From Aphodosoma sp051870875 (lineage in GTDB: Bacteria; Bacteroidota; Bacteroidia; Bacteroidales; Paludibacteraceae), in NCBI GenBank assembly GCA_051870875.1, contig JBJECG010000050.1, positions 29,157 to 93,156 on the forward strand: a stretch of DNA of 64,000 nt, read 5' to 3'. Positions 43,201 to 51,081 of the stretch are shown here, piece by piece. Numbering within the stretch: the stretch's first letter is position 1; each line of letters starts with the position of its first letter. The position numbers and the translations under genes were made by a program. Below the pieces are notes generated by a model. That model did not search any database. It saw only the letters and a list, made by a program, of their open reading frames with translations, and was not told where the DNA came from.

Positions 43201-43501
43201 GACGTACAGGATTGCCGCCGGCAATGGCAATTGTAAAAATGTCAAAATTACCGTGGGTATCAGAAGCATATGCCAATGTATTTCCGTCCGGACTCCATAC
43301 CGGCATATATTCATACGCATCCGTAGCCACCAGTTTACGAGCCTCGCCACCGACAGCGGGAACCAAATAAATATCGCCCTGATAGGAAAACGCAATAGTG
43401 GTACCGTCAGGCGAAATGGCATTGTAACGCATCCACAAAGGAGTGGCCTGCAAGGCGACAAGCGCAAAGATTGCAGCCAAAGTCAGAATAATCTTTTTCA
43501 T
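40223..43501 (-). CDS. Tricorn-like secreted protease (S41 family, beta-propeller + PDZ)
   Basis: The ATG at 43499-43501 (MKKIILTLAAIFALVALQA, signal peptide) gives 1092 aa; three codons earlier is another in-frame start. The first two thirds are TolB/WD-type beta-propeller repeats (AISPDGTTIAFSYQGDIYLV, MPVWSPDGNTLAYASD, FSPDGKEIAFIAD). A PDZ-like region is near 800-870 and the S41 catalytic core lies in the last 220 residues (LGYVHIRSMADG, IDTRYNGGGRLHEDI, EANYSNAHGTPW with candidate nucleophile Ser992, TMTSVNWE). A lysine-rich insert sits around residues 555-600. It resembles archaeal tricorn protease, which degrades oligopeptides, here in the periplasm. Single gene with a good promoter. 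Confidence 0.9.
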   Translation of the reverse strand: MKKIILTLAAIFALVALQATPLWMRYNAISPDGTTIAFSYQGDIYLVPAVGGEARKLVATDAYEYMPVWSPDGNTLAYASDTHGNFDIFTIAIAGGNPVRLTTNSHNEAPLCFSSDGKQVYFNAYIQKPAESAQFPSSWIKEVYAVGLDAGRPVRIFTVPAMNASATGDIIYYEKATGSENNWRKHHVSSVARNIFKYDLKSGVHTQLTTNVGEDRNPVVGADGRIYFLSERNGGSFNVYAATPDEMDEPEAITSFTGHPVRFLSAAADGTLCYGYQGEIYTQKIGGLPSKVNITMRAEIDPDSVRRLAVTSPSEFDMTPDGSQIVFVARGDVFAFTNEYATTRQITHTAAAERGVSVHPDGRQIVFASERTGRWALYTASIVRDGEVNFANATLIEEKPLFDDEDEERFAPQFSPDGKEIAFIADRSRLMVYNIATKKVRQITDGSKYYDTNDYGFYYQWSPDCQWFVMEIITHVRAPYTDVAIVSAVSGGEIYNITNSAYIDGSPRWALDGNAIVYVSNRLGMRAHASWGSQDDVFIAYLNQDTYDKYRLSKEEYDLKKAEEARMKELAEKAGNDEGKKDKKAKKDKKSDVNDNTKNDAKKVFVDLAHLEDRIVRLTPMSSQLGSAVLSKDGEKLYFTSAFEKGYDLWQTSIRERDTKIINKNIGSVSLMLDKDGKNIYAFGRSCKKINVANNSADPLPYSAVMYVNVAAEREAMFNHVFVQQKKRFYNSNYHGVDLDRLREDYLPFLPYINNNYDFSELLSEILGELNVSHTGSGYFAPSVPDGDVTADFGLFYDQSYTGDGLKVSEILVYGPFDTDYSKMQAGCIVEKIDGVEIKAGQDYYPLLNRKAGEKVLVSVYNPETGLRWDEVVKPVAPGALSEALYRRWVKGRAEATERLSGGRLGYVHIRSMADGSYRQVYADILGRYNECDGIVIDTRYNGGGRLHEDIEILFSGEKYLEQTTQGRKSCDMPSRRYNKKSIMLVVEANYSNAHGTPWVYRHKGMGSIVGMPVPGTMTSVNWETLQDPTLYFGIPVIGYLTKEGYYLENTQLEPDILVDNDPESVVKGEDKQLEAAVRELLRQIDEDKTAW

Positions 43502-43613
43502 AAAATACACAAAAAGCAGTATATAGAAATTTTGTCAACAATAAACCAAAAAGGTCAAATACAATAACATACACTCACGGGAAGCAGGCTTTCCAGCCAA
43601 AAACATCCGGATA

Positions 43614-43644
43614 CAAAGGTACAATATTATTCCTTACAGTTCAA
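43614..43644 (-). promoter_or_regulatory. Promoter of the tricorn-like gene
   Basis: Minus-strand TTG (43644-43642), 20-nt spacer, TACCTTTG (43621-43614). Lies 113 nt before the start and is divergent from the MFS promoter. Confidence 0.6.
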
Positions 43645-43697
43645 CAGACGGCACTGAAAAACGGTAAAAACAATATTTTGCATCGAAAAGTCCGCTA

Positions 43698-43728
43698 TTG
43701 TCGGTATCGACAAAAATCAATACCTTTG
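43698..43728 (+). promoter_or_regulatory. Promoter of the MFS transporter gene
   Basis: TTG (43698-43700), 20-nt spacer, TACCTTTG (43721-43728) followed by C, 22 nt before the ATG at 43751, which leaves only a short leader. Confidence 0.6.
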
Positions 43729-43750
43729 CCCGTCAAAATTCATTACAGAA

Positions 43751-44947
43751 ATGTGCAAAGACAAACTATTCACATACAACTATATAGCTATATTGGGAGC
43801 CAATTTTCTGCTGTTTTTTGCATTTTATCTCATACTTCCCGTACTGCCTTTTTATCTGCAAGAAACAATGGAAGCCCCCAATTCCACAGTTGGTCTGGTA
43901 CTTGCCACCTATACTGTTGCCGCCCTCACAATACGTCCGTTTGCAGGCTACCTGCTTGACAGCGTATCCCGCAAACCGCTATACATAGCCATGTATGCAC
44001 TCTTCACCGCTACATTCGGAGGCTACATAGTGGCAGTATCTTTATTTATGGTAGTAGTAATCAGAGCCATACACGGTCTGGCATTCGGCATGGTAACGGT
44101 AGCCGGCAACACTATAGTGATAGACATCATGCCTTCATCACGACGTGGAGAAGGCCTTGGATACTACGGTCTTGCAAACAACATAGCCATGGCTATCGGG
44201 CCTATGGCAGGGCTTTTCCTACACGAATATGTATCGTTCGACACAATATTTTCAATCTCCATACTCTCCGGTGCGGCAGGATTGGCACTGGCATCAACAG
44301 TGAAAACCCGCCAACGCCCGCCCGTCCGACGCCCGCCATTTCAGTTAGACCGTTTTCTGCTGTTGAAAGGCGTCCCGGCGGGAGTGGCCCTGCTGCTCAT
44401 ATCCATACCATACGGCATCACTTCATCGTATATTGCACTGTATGCACGCGAACTTTCCATTGATATATCGAGCGGACTTTTCTTCACATTCATGGCTGCC
44501 GGCATGATGGCATCGCGCATATTTGCAGGACGGCTTGTAGACAAAGGCTATATACCGCAAGTGATAAAGGCCGGTATGATAACTGTAACACTGTGCTATC
44601 TGTCGCTGGCCAGTCTGAAACCGTTGGTATCAGTATCTCCTTTATCGGCCGACATAGCGTTTATTGCAACGGCCCTGACAGTAGGTGCCGGATTCGGCAT
44701 CATATTTCCGGCATACAACACGCTGTTTGTCAACCTCGCCGACCACAACCGGCGTGGTACGGCCACATCCACCTACCTCACATCATGGGATGTAGGCATA
44801 GGCATAGGCCTTGTCACCGGCGGTATAATTTCGCAACACACCTCGTTTTCCTGGGCTTACGTAATAGGAGCTTCACTTTGTCTGCTGTCCACTATACTGT
44901 TTTACCTATGGGTATCTCCCCACTTCATCAAGAATAAGTTGCGATAA
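43751..44947 (+). CDS. MFS family transporter
   Basis: 398-aa integral membrane protein with 12 predicted helices. The A-motif-like loop between helices 2 and 3 is RPFAGYLLDSVSRKPLY (about residues 58-74), and a second copy ASRIFAGRLVDKGYIPQV occurs at the equivalent place in the C-half. IDIMPSSRRGEGLGYYGLANNIAMAIGPMAGLFL is a typical helix 5 region of drug or sugar efflux proteins. Substrate cannot be told. The following BASS-like gene is 65 nt downstream. Confidence 0.88.
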   Translation: MCKDKLFTYNYIAILGANFLLFFAFYLILPVLPFYLQETMEAPNSTVGLVLATYTVAALTIRPFAGYLLDSVSRKPLYIAMYALFTATFGGYIVAVSLFMVVVIRAIHGLAFGMVTVAGNTIVIDIMPSSRRGEGLGYYGLANNIAMAIGPMAGLFLHEYVSFDTIFSISILSGAAGLALASTVKTRQRPPVRRPPFQLDRFLLLKGVPAGVALLLISIPYGITSSYIALYARELSIDISSGLFFTFMAAGMMASRIFAGRLVDKGYIPQVIKAGMITVTLCYLSLASLKPLVSVSPLSADIAFIATALTVGAGFGIIFPAYNTLFVNLADHNRRGTATSTYLTSWDVGIGIGLVTGGIISQHTSFSWAYVIGASLCLLSTILFYLWVSPHFIKNKLR

Positions 44948-45012
44948 CAGATAACAATTGTCTTGCAAAGAGCAAAAATCACATCATACCAATATTCATT
45001 ACAACCATTATC

Positions 45013-45909
45013 ATGCTGGCTTTTCTCAAACGTTGGACACTTCCACTTGCCATGCTAATAGGTGCAGCAGGCTACAAATACATAGGCTTGCTGTCGCCAC
45101 TGTCGCCAATACTCATATTCTGTATGCTTCTTCTCACATTCAACAAGCTGTCTGTCAAGGAGCTGCATTTGCGCATACAGCATCTGTACCTTTTACTTAT
45201 AGAAACAGGTGGTGCGGTAGTACTGTTTTACGCGGTAAAACCAATCGACCCAACAGCAGCCCAGGCAACCATGGTATGTATGATCTGCCCCACAGCCACA
45301 GCTGCAGCCGTGGTGACTGACCGGCTGCACGGCTCGGTAGCATCAATCACAACATACACCCTACTGTGCAACCTGACGGTAGCCATAGCCGTACCGGTGC
45401 TTTTCCCCGTTCTGGCACCGCAAGCAGACCATACTTCATTCATCGGAGCTTTCTGGACGATAATAAAAAAAATCTTTCCATTGCTAATATGTCCGTTCAT
45501 TCTCGCCCAGATACTGCAGCGTGCCACACCACGCTTGAGCAGAAAGATGGCTTCCATATCGGATCTGGCATTCTATATGTGGGCCATGGCACTCACCATA
45601 GCCATGGGGATAACGGTAAAAGCCCTGATAGAGTCGGAAGCAACTCCCGCAACCATCATCATGATAGCATCAGGAGCACTGGCAGCCTGCATAATACAAT
45701 TTGCATCAGGAAAATACATAGGACGACTGCATTCGGACGAAATAGCATCCGGACAGTCATTGGGCCAAAAAAACACCATCCTCGCCATTTGGATGAGCCA
45801 TACATACCTTGACCCGCTGTCGGCTCTCGGCCCCGGAATATATATAATTTACCAAAACATATTCAACAGCTGGCAGCTCTACCGGGAACAAAAAAGGCAG
45901 AAAAGCTGA
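45013..45909 (+). CDS. Bile acid:sodium symporter (BASS)-like transporter
   Basis: 298-aa protein with about nine to ten hydrophobic helices. ATMVCMICPTATAAAVVTDRLHGSVASITTYTLLCNL resembles the first crossover helix region of BASS-type transporters and GQSLGQKNTILAIWMSHTYLDPLSALGPGIYIIYQNIFNSW the second. Assignment is by overall pattern, so a related family (for example AEC) is possible. The substrate is unknown. Confidence 0.7.
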   Translation: MLAFLKRWTLPLAMLIGAAGYKYIGLLSPLSPILIFCMLLLTFNKLSVKELHLRIQHLYLLLIETGGAVVLFYAVKPIDPTAAQATMVCMICPTATAAAVVTDRLHGSVASITTYTLLCNLTVAIAVPVLFPVLAPQADHTSFIGAFWTIIKKIFPLLICPFILAQILQRATPRLSRKMASISDLAFYMWAMALTIAMGITVKALIESEATPATIIMIASGALAACIIQFASGKYIGRLHSDEIASGQSLGQKNTILAIWMSHTYLDPLSALGPGIYIIYQNIFNSWQLYREQKRQKS

Positions 45910-45980
45910 ACCGATAAACACGATTCTCCATTTTCTTTGCTTTTACACTGTTTTATTCGCATTTTCCGGAGATTTTTTCG

Positions 45981-45988
45981 TAACTTTG
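45981..45988 (+). promoter_or_regulatory. Putative -7 element of pheS
   Basis: TAACTTTG then C, 28 nt before the pheS ATG at 46017; exact TAnnTTTG match. The -33 box is unclear. Confidence 0.5.
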
Positions 45989-46016
45989 CGCCTGCAAATG
46001 CCTATTGAACACGTAT

Positions 46017-47027
46017 ATGAAAGAGAGAATAGAACAACTGATGAATGTCATAGACTCCATAGAAGCCCGAACATCGGACGAACTGGAAGTCCTACGCATC
46101 AAATACCTGAGCAAAAAGGGAGAAATATCCGAGCTTTTCAACCAGTTTCGCAACGTACCCAGTGACCAGAAACGAGAAATAGGCCAACGGCTCAACCAAT
46201 TACGCGACTCAGCCCAGCACAAGATAGCCGAACTGCGTGCAAACATCGATTCAAACAAACAAGAGGAGGAACACCTTGACCTGACACGCACCGCCGAACC
46301 CATCGATCTCGGAACCCGCCACCCTCTTTCATTGGTACGGTCAGAAATCACCGACATATTCTCCCGTATAGGTTTTACCGTCGCTGACGGGCCTGAAATA
46401 GAAGATGACTGGCATGTGTTCGAATCGCTCAATTTTCCGCCAGAACATCCGGCCCGTGACATGCAGGATACATTCTTCATAGAAAAAAATCCCGACATTC
46501 TGCTCCGCACACACACATCCAGCGTGGAGACACGTGTGATGACCACGCAAAAACCGCCTATCCGGATACTTTCGCCAGGACGGGTATACCGCAACGAAGC
46601 CATATCCTACCGTGCACACTGCTTCTTCCACCAGGTCGAAGGGCTTTATGTCGACAAAGACGTGTCGTTTGCCGATCTGAAGCAGGCACTGCTATATTTT
46701 GCGCGCGAAATGTTCGGAGAACAAACCCAAATCCGTCTCCGCCCGTCATACTTTCCGTTCACCGAACCGTCGGCCGAAATGGATATATCATGCAACATCT
46801 GCGGCGGCAAAGGTTGTCAGTTCTGCAAACAGACAGGATGGGTGGAAATACTCGGCTGTGGTATGGTAGACCCTAACGTGCTGCGCTCATGCGGTATAGA
46901 CCCGGATGTGTACACAGGCTATGCTTTCGGCATGGGAGTGGAACGCATTGCCAACCTTAAATACCAGGTAAAAGACCTGAGAATGTTTTCAGAGAACGAT
47001 GTCCGTTTCCTCAACCAGTTCAAATGA
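46017..47027 (+). CDS. pheS: Phenylalanyl-tRNA synthetase alpha subunit
   Basis: I start at the ATG at 46017 (MKERIEQLMNVIDSIEAR), giving 336 aa, the normal length; a TTG four codons upstream is less likely. The N-terminal coiled coil that binds tRNA covers residues 1-90. The class II core follows with GFTVADGPEIEDDWHVFESLNFPPEHPARDMQDTFF (motif 1 region), LRTHTSSVETRVM, GRVYRNEAISYRAHCFFHQVEGLYVDK (motif 2) and GFGMGVERIANLKY-like AFGMGVERIA (motif 3). The beta subunit gene pheT is not adjacent; it must lie elsewhere. Confidence 0.96.
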   Translation: MKERIEQLMNVIDSIEARTSDELEVLRIKYLSKKGEISELFNQFRNVPSDQKREIGQRLNQLRDSAQHKIAELRANIDSNKQEEEHLDLTRTAEPIDLGTRHPLSLVRSEITDIFSRIGFTVADGPEIEDDWHVFESLNFPPEHPARDMQDTFFIEKNPDILLRTHTSSVETRVMTTQKPPIRILSPGRVYRNEAISYRAHCFFHQVEGLYVDKDVSFADLKQALLYFAREMFGEQTQIRLRPSYFPFTEPSAEMDISCNICGGKGCQFCKQTGWVEILGCGMVDPNVLRSCGIDPDVYTGYAFGMGVERIANLKYQVKDLRMFSENDVRFLNQFK

Positions 47028-47081
47028 TGCAACTGACACCGTCAACAACCAAACAAGCAAACATACAGTAAATTCCTCTCA

Positions 47082-47684
47082 ATGGTACGATTATACGACG
47101 AAAATCCAAACCCCAATACGGTCAGCAAAATAGTTGAAGTACTGAGAAATGGAGGTGTTATCATCTACCCTACCGATACGGTGTATGCTTTGGGTTGCGA
47201 CATATTCCAGGCAAAAGCACTGGAAAAGATATGCAAGATCAAAGGTACGGATTCACGCAAAGCCACATTTTCGGTAATGTGCGATTCGATAAGCGGCATA
47301 AGCATGTACACAAAGATGGACAACTATACATTCGACATCATCAAACGTAACACGCCAGGTCCGTTTACGTTCATCCTAAGCGGCAACTCACGTCTGCCCC
47401 GGCTGATGAAGGAGCGCAAAACCTTGGGCGTACGCATCCCCGACCGGAATATAGTGCATGCAATCGTGAAAGAACTCGGCAACCCGATTATCACCACTTC
47501 ATTGAGAAATATGACCGATGAGACGGAGTATGAGACAGATCCGGAACTGATTTACGAACGTTATGGAAACACGGTTGACCTTGTCATTGACGGAGGCAAA
47601 GGCAATACCAGTCTGTCGACCGTAATAGACTGTACAGGACAGCAGCACCAGATAATAAGACAAGGCATCGGAGAACTCAGATAA
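47082..47684 (+). CDS. L-threonylcarbamoyladenylate synthase (TsaC/YrdC/Sua5 family)
   Basis: 200-aa YrdC-domain protein: GGVIIYPTDTVYALGCDIF (residues about 25-43) with the KICKIKGTDSRKATFSVMCDS segment containing the Lys/Arg/Ser set that binds ATP and threonine, and TPGPFTFILSGNSRLP followed by KTLGVRIPDRNIVHAIVKELGNPIITTSLR. It makes the threonylcarbamoyl-AMP used for t6A37 of tRNAs that read ANN codons. Located 54 nt after pheS, likely the same transcript. Confidence 0.92.
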   Translation: MVRLYDENPNPNTVSKIVEVLRNGGVIIYPTDTVYALGCDIFQAKALEKICKIKGTDSRKATFSVMCDSISGISMYTKMDNYTFDIIKRNTPGPFTFILSGNSRLPRLMKERKTLGVRIPDRNIVHAIVKELGNPIITTSLRNMTDETEYETDPELIYERYGNTVDLVIDGGKGNTSLSTVIDCTGQQHQIIRQGIGELR

Positions 47685-47789
47685 CCCAACCATGCATCCG
47701 ATGCCAAGCCCGACAAAAATGACAAACAACAACATTCAGCGGCGCAAATATTTTTATTGAATCATTCCCTCTGTTTCGGCCATTTTTCG

Positions 47790-47797
47790 TATCTTTG
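47790..47797 (+). promoter_or_regulatory. Putative -7 element of the 47842 gene group
   Basis: TATCTTTG then C, 44 nt before the ATG at 47842. Matches TAnnTTTG. Confidence 0.45.
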
Positions 47798-47841
47798 CAC
47801 CGCTAAAGTACCACAAGATTAACCAAAGACAAACTACCGAT

Positions 47842-48525
47842 ATGAAAATTACATTCCGTATTCTTTTAGTAGCAGCCATATGTATCATGGCTTATTTATG
47901 CGTAACAAGCATCACCACTCCCATCGAATTTGAAAAAGCCCAGGAATATCGTGAAAAAGCTATCATCAAGAAACTGATAGACATACGCAGTGTTGAAATC
48001 GAATACCAAAAACAAAAAGGCTTGTTCTGTGCAAATGCCGACACACTCATAGACTTCATTGAGAACGGACAGGTGCCCATGATATTGAAAGAAGGTACCC
48101 TCACCGACGAACAACTCAAGAACGGTCTCACCGAAGAGAAAGCCATAAAAATAATACACAGCGGCAATGCAAAAGAGATTGCCGCCAACGGACTTGAAAA
48201 TTTCCGCCGTGACACCAGTTACATCAGTGTATATGAAAGCCTGTTCAGCGACAAATACTCACGCGACGAAATACCGTCCATTATGGAAATACCGTTCTCA
48301 AACAAACAGCGTTTCCGTCTGGATACGGCACGTATCACCAATCCTGTGACAGGCATCACCCTGCCGCTCTTTGAGGCTTCCGCCTCATACGACACTTATC
48401 TGTATGACCTCAACCACCAACAACTTGTCAACCTCAAAGACAAGCAGACAAAACTGAGCCGATTCTGCGGTCTTAAGGTGGGTTCTGTAACAGAATCAAA
48501 CAACCACGCAGGAAACTGGGAATAA
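47842..48525 (+). CDS. Membrane-anchored conserved protein of unknown function
   Basis: 227-aa protein with an N-terminal anchor (ITFRILLVAAICIMAYLCVTSI) and an otherwise soluble periplasmic domain: KAIIKKLIDIRSVEIEYQKQKGLFCANADTLIDFIENG, then FRRDTSYISVYESLF, then FRLDTARITNPVTGITLPLFEASASYDTYLYDLNHQQLVNLKDKQTK. A protein of this kind precedes DUF3822 and rsmD in other Bacteroidales, and its pattern (initial helix with VEIEYQKQKG) is somewhat pilin- or DUF-like. No function is known to me. Confidence 0.75.
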   Translation: MKITFRILLVAAICIMAYLCVTSITTPIEFEKAQEYREKAIIKKLIDIRSVEIEYQKQKGLFCANADTLIDFIENGQVPMILKEGTLTDEQLKNGLTEEKAIKIIHSGNAKEIAANGLENFRRDTSYISVYESLFSDKYSRDEIPSIMEIPFSNKQRFRLDTARITNPVTGITLPLFEASASYDTYLYDLNHQQLVNLKDKQTKLSRFCGLKVGSVTESNNHAGNWE

Positions 48526-48543
48526 AACCACTGCCGTCACGCA

Positions 48544-49353
48544 ATGATACAAAACATAGATCTGATAGCTCCAACTTTCGATGGTAGACTGTCAGCCACG
48601 CAATATAGTCTATCCATCCGGCATATGCCTGATGGATATTCTTTTTCTATTACAGACACGGACAATGTATGCCAACTTGTCAAATTCACAGGCATCAACA
48701 ACCGATCCGCATCATCAAACGCCATAAAGGCACTAAAGTCAGATCCGCTGTTGCAACAACAATATCTGAAAATAAATTACTACCAGTACGGAACTTATTC
48801 CATAAACCCCGCCATATTCAATGAGATGAATATGACCATACCCCAATTTGCCGGGCAAGGAGCAGTTATGACGAGCCATAAGAAAGACCTCGTCACACAA
48901 CAGATCAACGCCCAGCTGTCAATATGCTACACACCCTCTTCCACGCCATACACCATACCGGGAAGTTCACAATTCCACTATGCGCAACTTCTGATACTTG
49001 CAGCACTCAACCACCCGACAGCAGACGCAGTATGGGCAGAAACATTACCTGAAGTAACGACCATAGCGATAAAATCGCATCACAAACTGCTTTTGGCCAA
49101 CACATACCCAACCTCATCACAGACAGATGCCGTATACCACATATTAGCCTGCTACGAAATGACCGGATTATCTCAGACCGACACCCCATTGTTTCTCGTT
49201 GATGCGACAAACGATCGACCGGGATCCATACATGAAATACTGAAACCATACATATACACCATCAACCCTCTCACTCCCCAATTATGGGACAACTTGCCAG
49301 AAGAATATACCGGCAACAACAGGTTAAACAGATTCATACTGCAAACAATATAA
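48544..49353 (+). CDS. DUF3822 family protein
   Basis: 269-aa protein that fits the Bacteroidota-specific DUF3822 family: start QYSLSIRHMPDGYSFSITD (about residues 20-38), then QLSICYTPSSTPYTIPGSSQFHY and AILACYEMTGLS-like ILACYEMTGLSQTDTPLFL in the C-terminal half. The fold resembles the actin-like ASKHA group in spacing, but this is inference. The gene order unknown-DUF3822-rsmD is conserved in Bacteroidales. The rsmD gene starts 24 nt later, so co-transcription is likely. Confidence 0.82.
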   Translation: MIQNIDLIAPTFDGRLSATQYSLSIRHMPDGYSFSITDTDNVCQLVKFTGINNRSASSNAIKALKSDPLLQQQYLKINYYQYGTYSINPAIFNEMNMTIPQFAGQGAVMTSHKKDLVTQQINAQLSICYTPSSTPYTIPGSSQFHYAQLLILAALNHPTADAVWAETLPEVTTIAIKSHHKLLLANTYPTSSQTDAVYHILACYEMTGLSQTDTPLFLVDATNDRPGSIHEILKPYIYTINPLTPQLWDNLPEEYTGNNRLNRFILQTI

Positions 49354-49377
49354 CATACATCTGACAACAAACACATC

Positions 49378-49908
49378 ATGCGTATAATAAGCGGAAGATT
49401 CAAGGGACGAAGGTTCGCCCCTCCGTCCAATATAACAGCCCGTCCAACTACAGATTTCGCAAAGGAATCGCTCTTCAACCTCATTACCAACATGATCGAT
49501 ACCAGCGGTATCACAGCCCTCGACCTTTTTGCCGGGACGGGTTCGATAAGCTACGAACTTGCATCACGTTACGCCACACATATCACATCAGTAGAAATGA
49601 GCGACCGCCACATAGCCTATATACGTAAAATGTGTTCTACCCTCGGAATAGACAATATCAGGACAGTCAAACAGGATGTCTTCCGGTTTCTTGCAAATAC
49701 AGGTTCAAAATATGATCTGATTTTCGCCGACCCACCTTACCAGCTGCCCAATATAAATGAAATACCGGATGCCGTAATCAACAACGGGCATCTGAACACC
49801 GGCGGCATTCTCATAGTGGAACACGGCAAATCTACCGACTTCACAAGACATCCTGCATTTTTCGAACACCGTTCCTATGGCAATGTCCATTTTTCGTTTT
49901 TCAAATAG
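49378..49908 (+). CDS. rsmD: 16S rRNA (guanine(966)-N(2))-methyltransferase RsmD
   Basis: 176-aa methyltransferase with SAM motif ALDLFAGTGSISYELASR (about residues 43-60), acidic EMSDRH and the catalytic DPPY in IFADPPYQLP. N-terminal MRIISGRFKGRRFAPP and RPTTDFAKESLFNLI are family-specific. It methylates G966 of 16S rRNA in 30S subunits. Confidence 0.94.
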   Translation: MRIISGRFKGRRFAPPSNITARPTTDFAKESLFNLITNMIDTSGITALDLFAGTGSISYELASRYATHITSVEMSDRHIAYIRKMCSTLGIDNIRTVKQDVFRFLANTGSKYDLIFADPPYQLPNINEIPDAVINNGHLNTGGILIVEHGKSTDFTRHPAFFEHRSYGNVHFSFFK

Positions 49909-49953
49909 CGCCAAAGCCCCGGCCTGAACAAACAAACAGATATACAGAAAAAG

Positions 49954-50382
49954 ATGAAACACCTGGTACCGATACAACTTCGATTCAATGATACAGATGC
50001 CCTCGGACATGTCAACAACTCAACGTATTTCAGTTTCTACGACTTAGGAAAAACCGAATATTTCCGTACTGTACGCGGCAGCAATATGTTCGAACGCGAA
50101 ATAGACATAGTGGTATCCCATGCCGAAGTGGATTTTATCGAGCCAGTATTCCTGACCGATGAGATAGCCGTACAGACTCATGTCAACCGAATGGGACACA
50201 AAAGTTTCAGTTTGGAACAGCAGATCATCGATCTGAAATCAGGTTCGGTCAAGTGCCAATGCACAACAATAATGGTAGGCTATGATTTCAAGAACAAGTG
50301 CTCCATCCCCATTTCCGACGAATGGCGGCACTGCATATCCAACTATGAAGGCCGTCCCGACTTTTTATCAAACAAGCAATAA
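49954..50382 (+). CDS. Acyl-CoA thioesterase, 4HBT/YbgC-like hot-dog protein
   Basis: 142-aa single hot-dog protein. LRFNDTDALGHVNNSTYFSFYDLGKTEYF (about residues 10-38) contains the Asp/His active-site motif of the 4-hydroxybenzoyl-CoA thioesterase family. It lies 45 nt after rsmD. Physiological substrate unknown; the sequence does not link it to the aryl polyene cluster 14 kb upstream. Confidence 0.85.
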   Translation: MKHLVPIQLRFNDTDALGHVNNSTYFSFYDLGKTEYFRTVRGSNMFEREIDIVVSHAEVDFIEPVFLTDEIAVQTHVNRMGHKSFSLEQQIIDLKSGSVKCQCTTIMVGYDFKNKCSIPISDEWRHCISNYEGRPDFLSNKQ

Positions 50383-50415
50383 ACCAGACAATACGACACT
50401 GTCATTCACGCCACC

Positions 50416-51075
50416 ATGACTTTATCCGAACGTTACAAATCGGTACTTGAATATTTTATCAGCTCCAATGCACCCGACCAGCCGGAACTTGTATACAAAG
50501 ATCCATTTTCGCTATTGGTTGCAGTAGTTCTCAGCGCACAATGTACCGACAAAAGAGTCAATATCGTCACACCCGCCCTTCTGGAAGCATACCCTACCCC
50601 TCAGAAAATGGCATCAGCATCGCCGGAAGAAATCTTGCCGTACATACGTTCTGTTTCATATCCGAATGCCAAGGCGAAGCATCTGTACGAAATGTCGGTG
50701 ATGCTCAACGATGAATACAATGGCACTGTACCTGATACACAGGAAAATCTGATCCGTCTGCCCGGCGTTGGGCGCAAAACCGCCAATGTGATTCTGGCGG
50801 TATGTTTCGGCCGGCCGGCAATGGCAGTCGACACCCACGTTTTCCGTGTAGCCAACCGTATAGGCCTTACCGACAACAGCCGTACACCACTGGCCACGGA
50901 ACAGACGCTTACACGCCATATTCCGCCTGAACTGATACCGCGGGCTCACCACTGGCTGATACTGCACGGCAGATATGTATGTACGGCACGGGCACCTCAC
51001 TGTCAGGAATGCGGTCTTGCAGCTTGCTGCAAATATTTTGCGACGAATACCAAAGCGAAACAAACGGACATGTAA
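50416..51075 (+). CDS. nth: Endonuclease III (DNA glycosylase/AP lyase)
   Basis: 219-aa protein with the helix-hairpin-helix LPGVGRKTANVILA (about residues 116-129; catalytic Lys in GRKT), the catalytic Asp in VDTHVFRV, and the [4Fe-4S] Cys set CTARAPHCQECGLAACC near residues 194-210. It removes oxidised pyrimidines and nicks at abasic sites. Confidence 0.95.
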   Translation: MTLSERYKSVLEYFISSNAPDQPELVYKDPFSLLVAVVLSAQCTDKRVNIVTPALLEAYPTPQKMASASPEEILPYIRSVSYPNAKAKHLYEMSVMLNDEYNGTVPDTQENLIRLPGVGRKTANVILAVCFGRPAMAVDTHVFRVANRIGLTDNSRTPLATEQTLTRHIPPELIPRAHHWLILHGRYVCTARAPHCQECGLAACCKYFATNTKAKQTDM

Positions 51076-51081
51076 TTATCC

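Noticed and set aside
49954..50382. 4HBT-like thioesterase as a missing cluster thioesterase.
   Set aside because: It sits in a housekeeping group after rsmD, 14 kb from the cluster; no link except fold.
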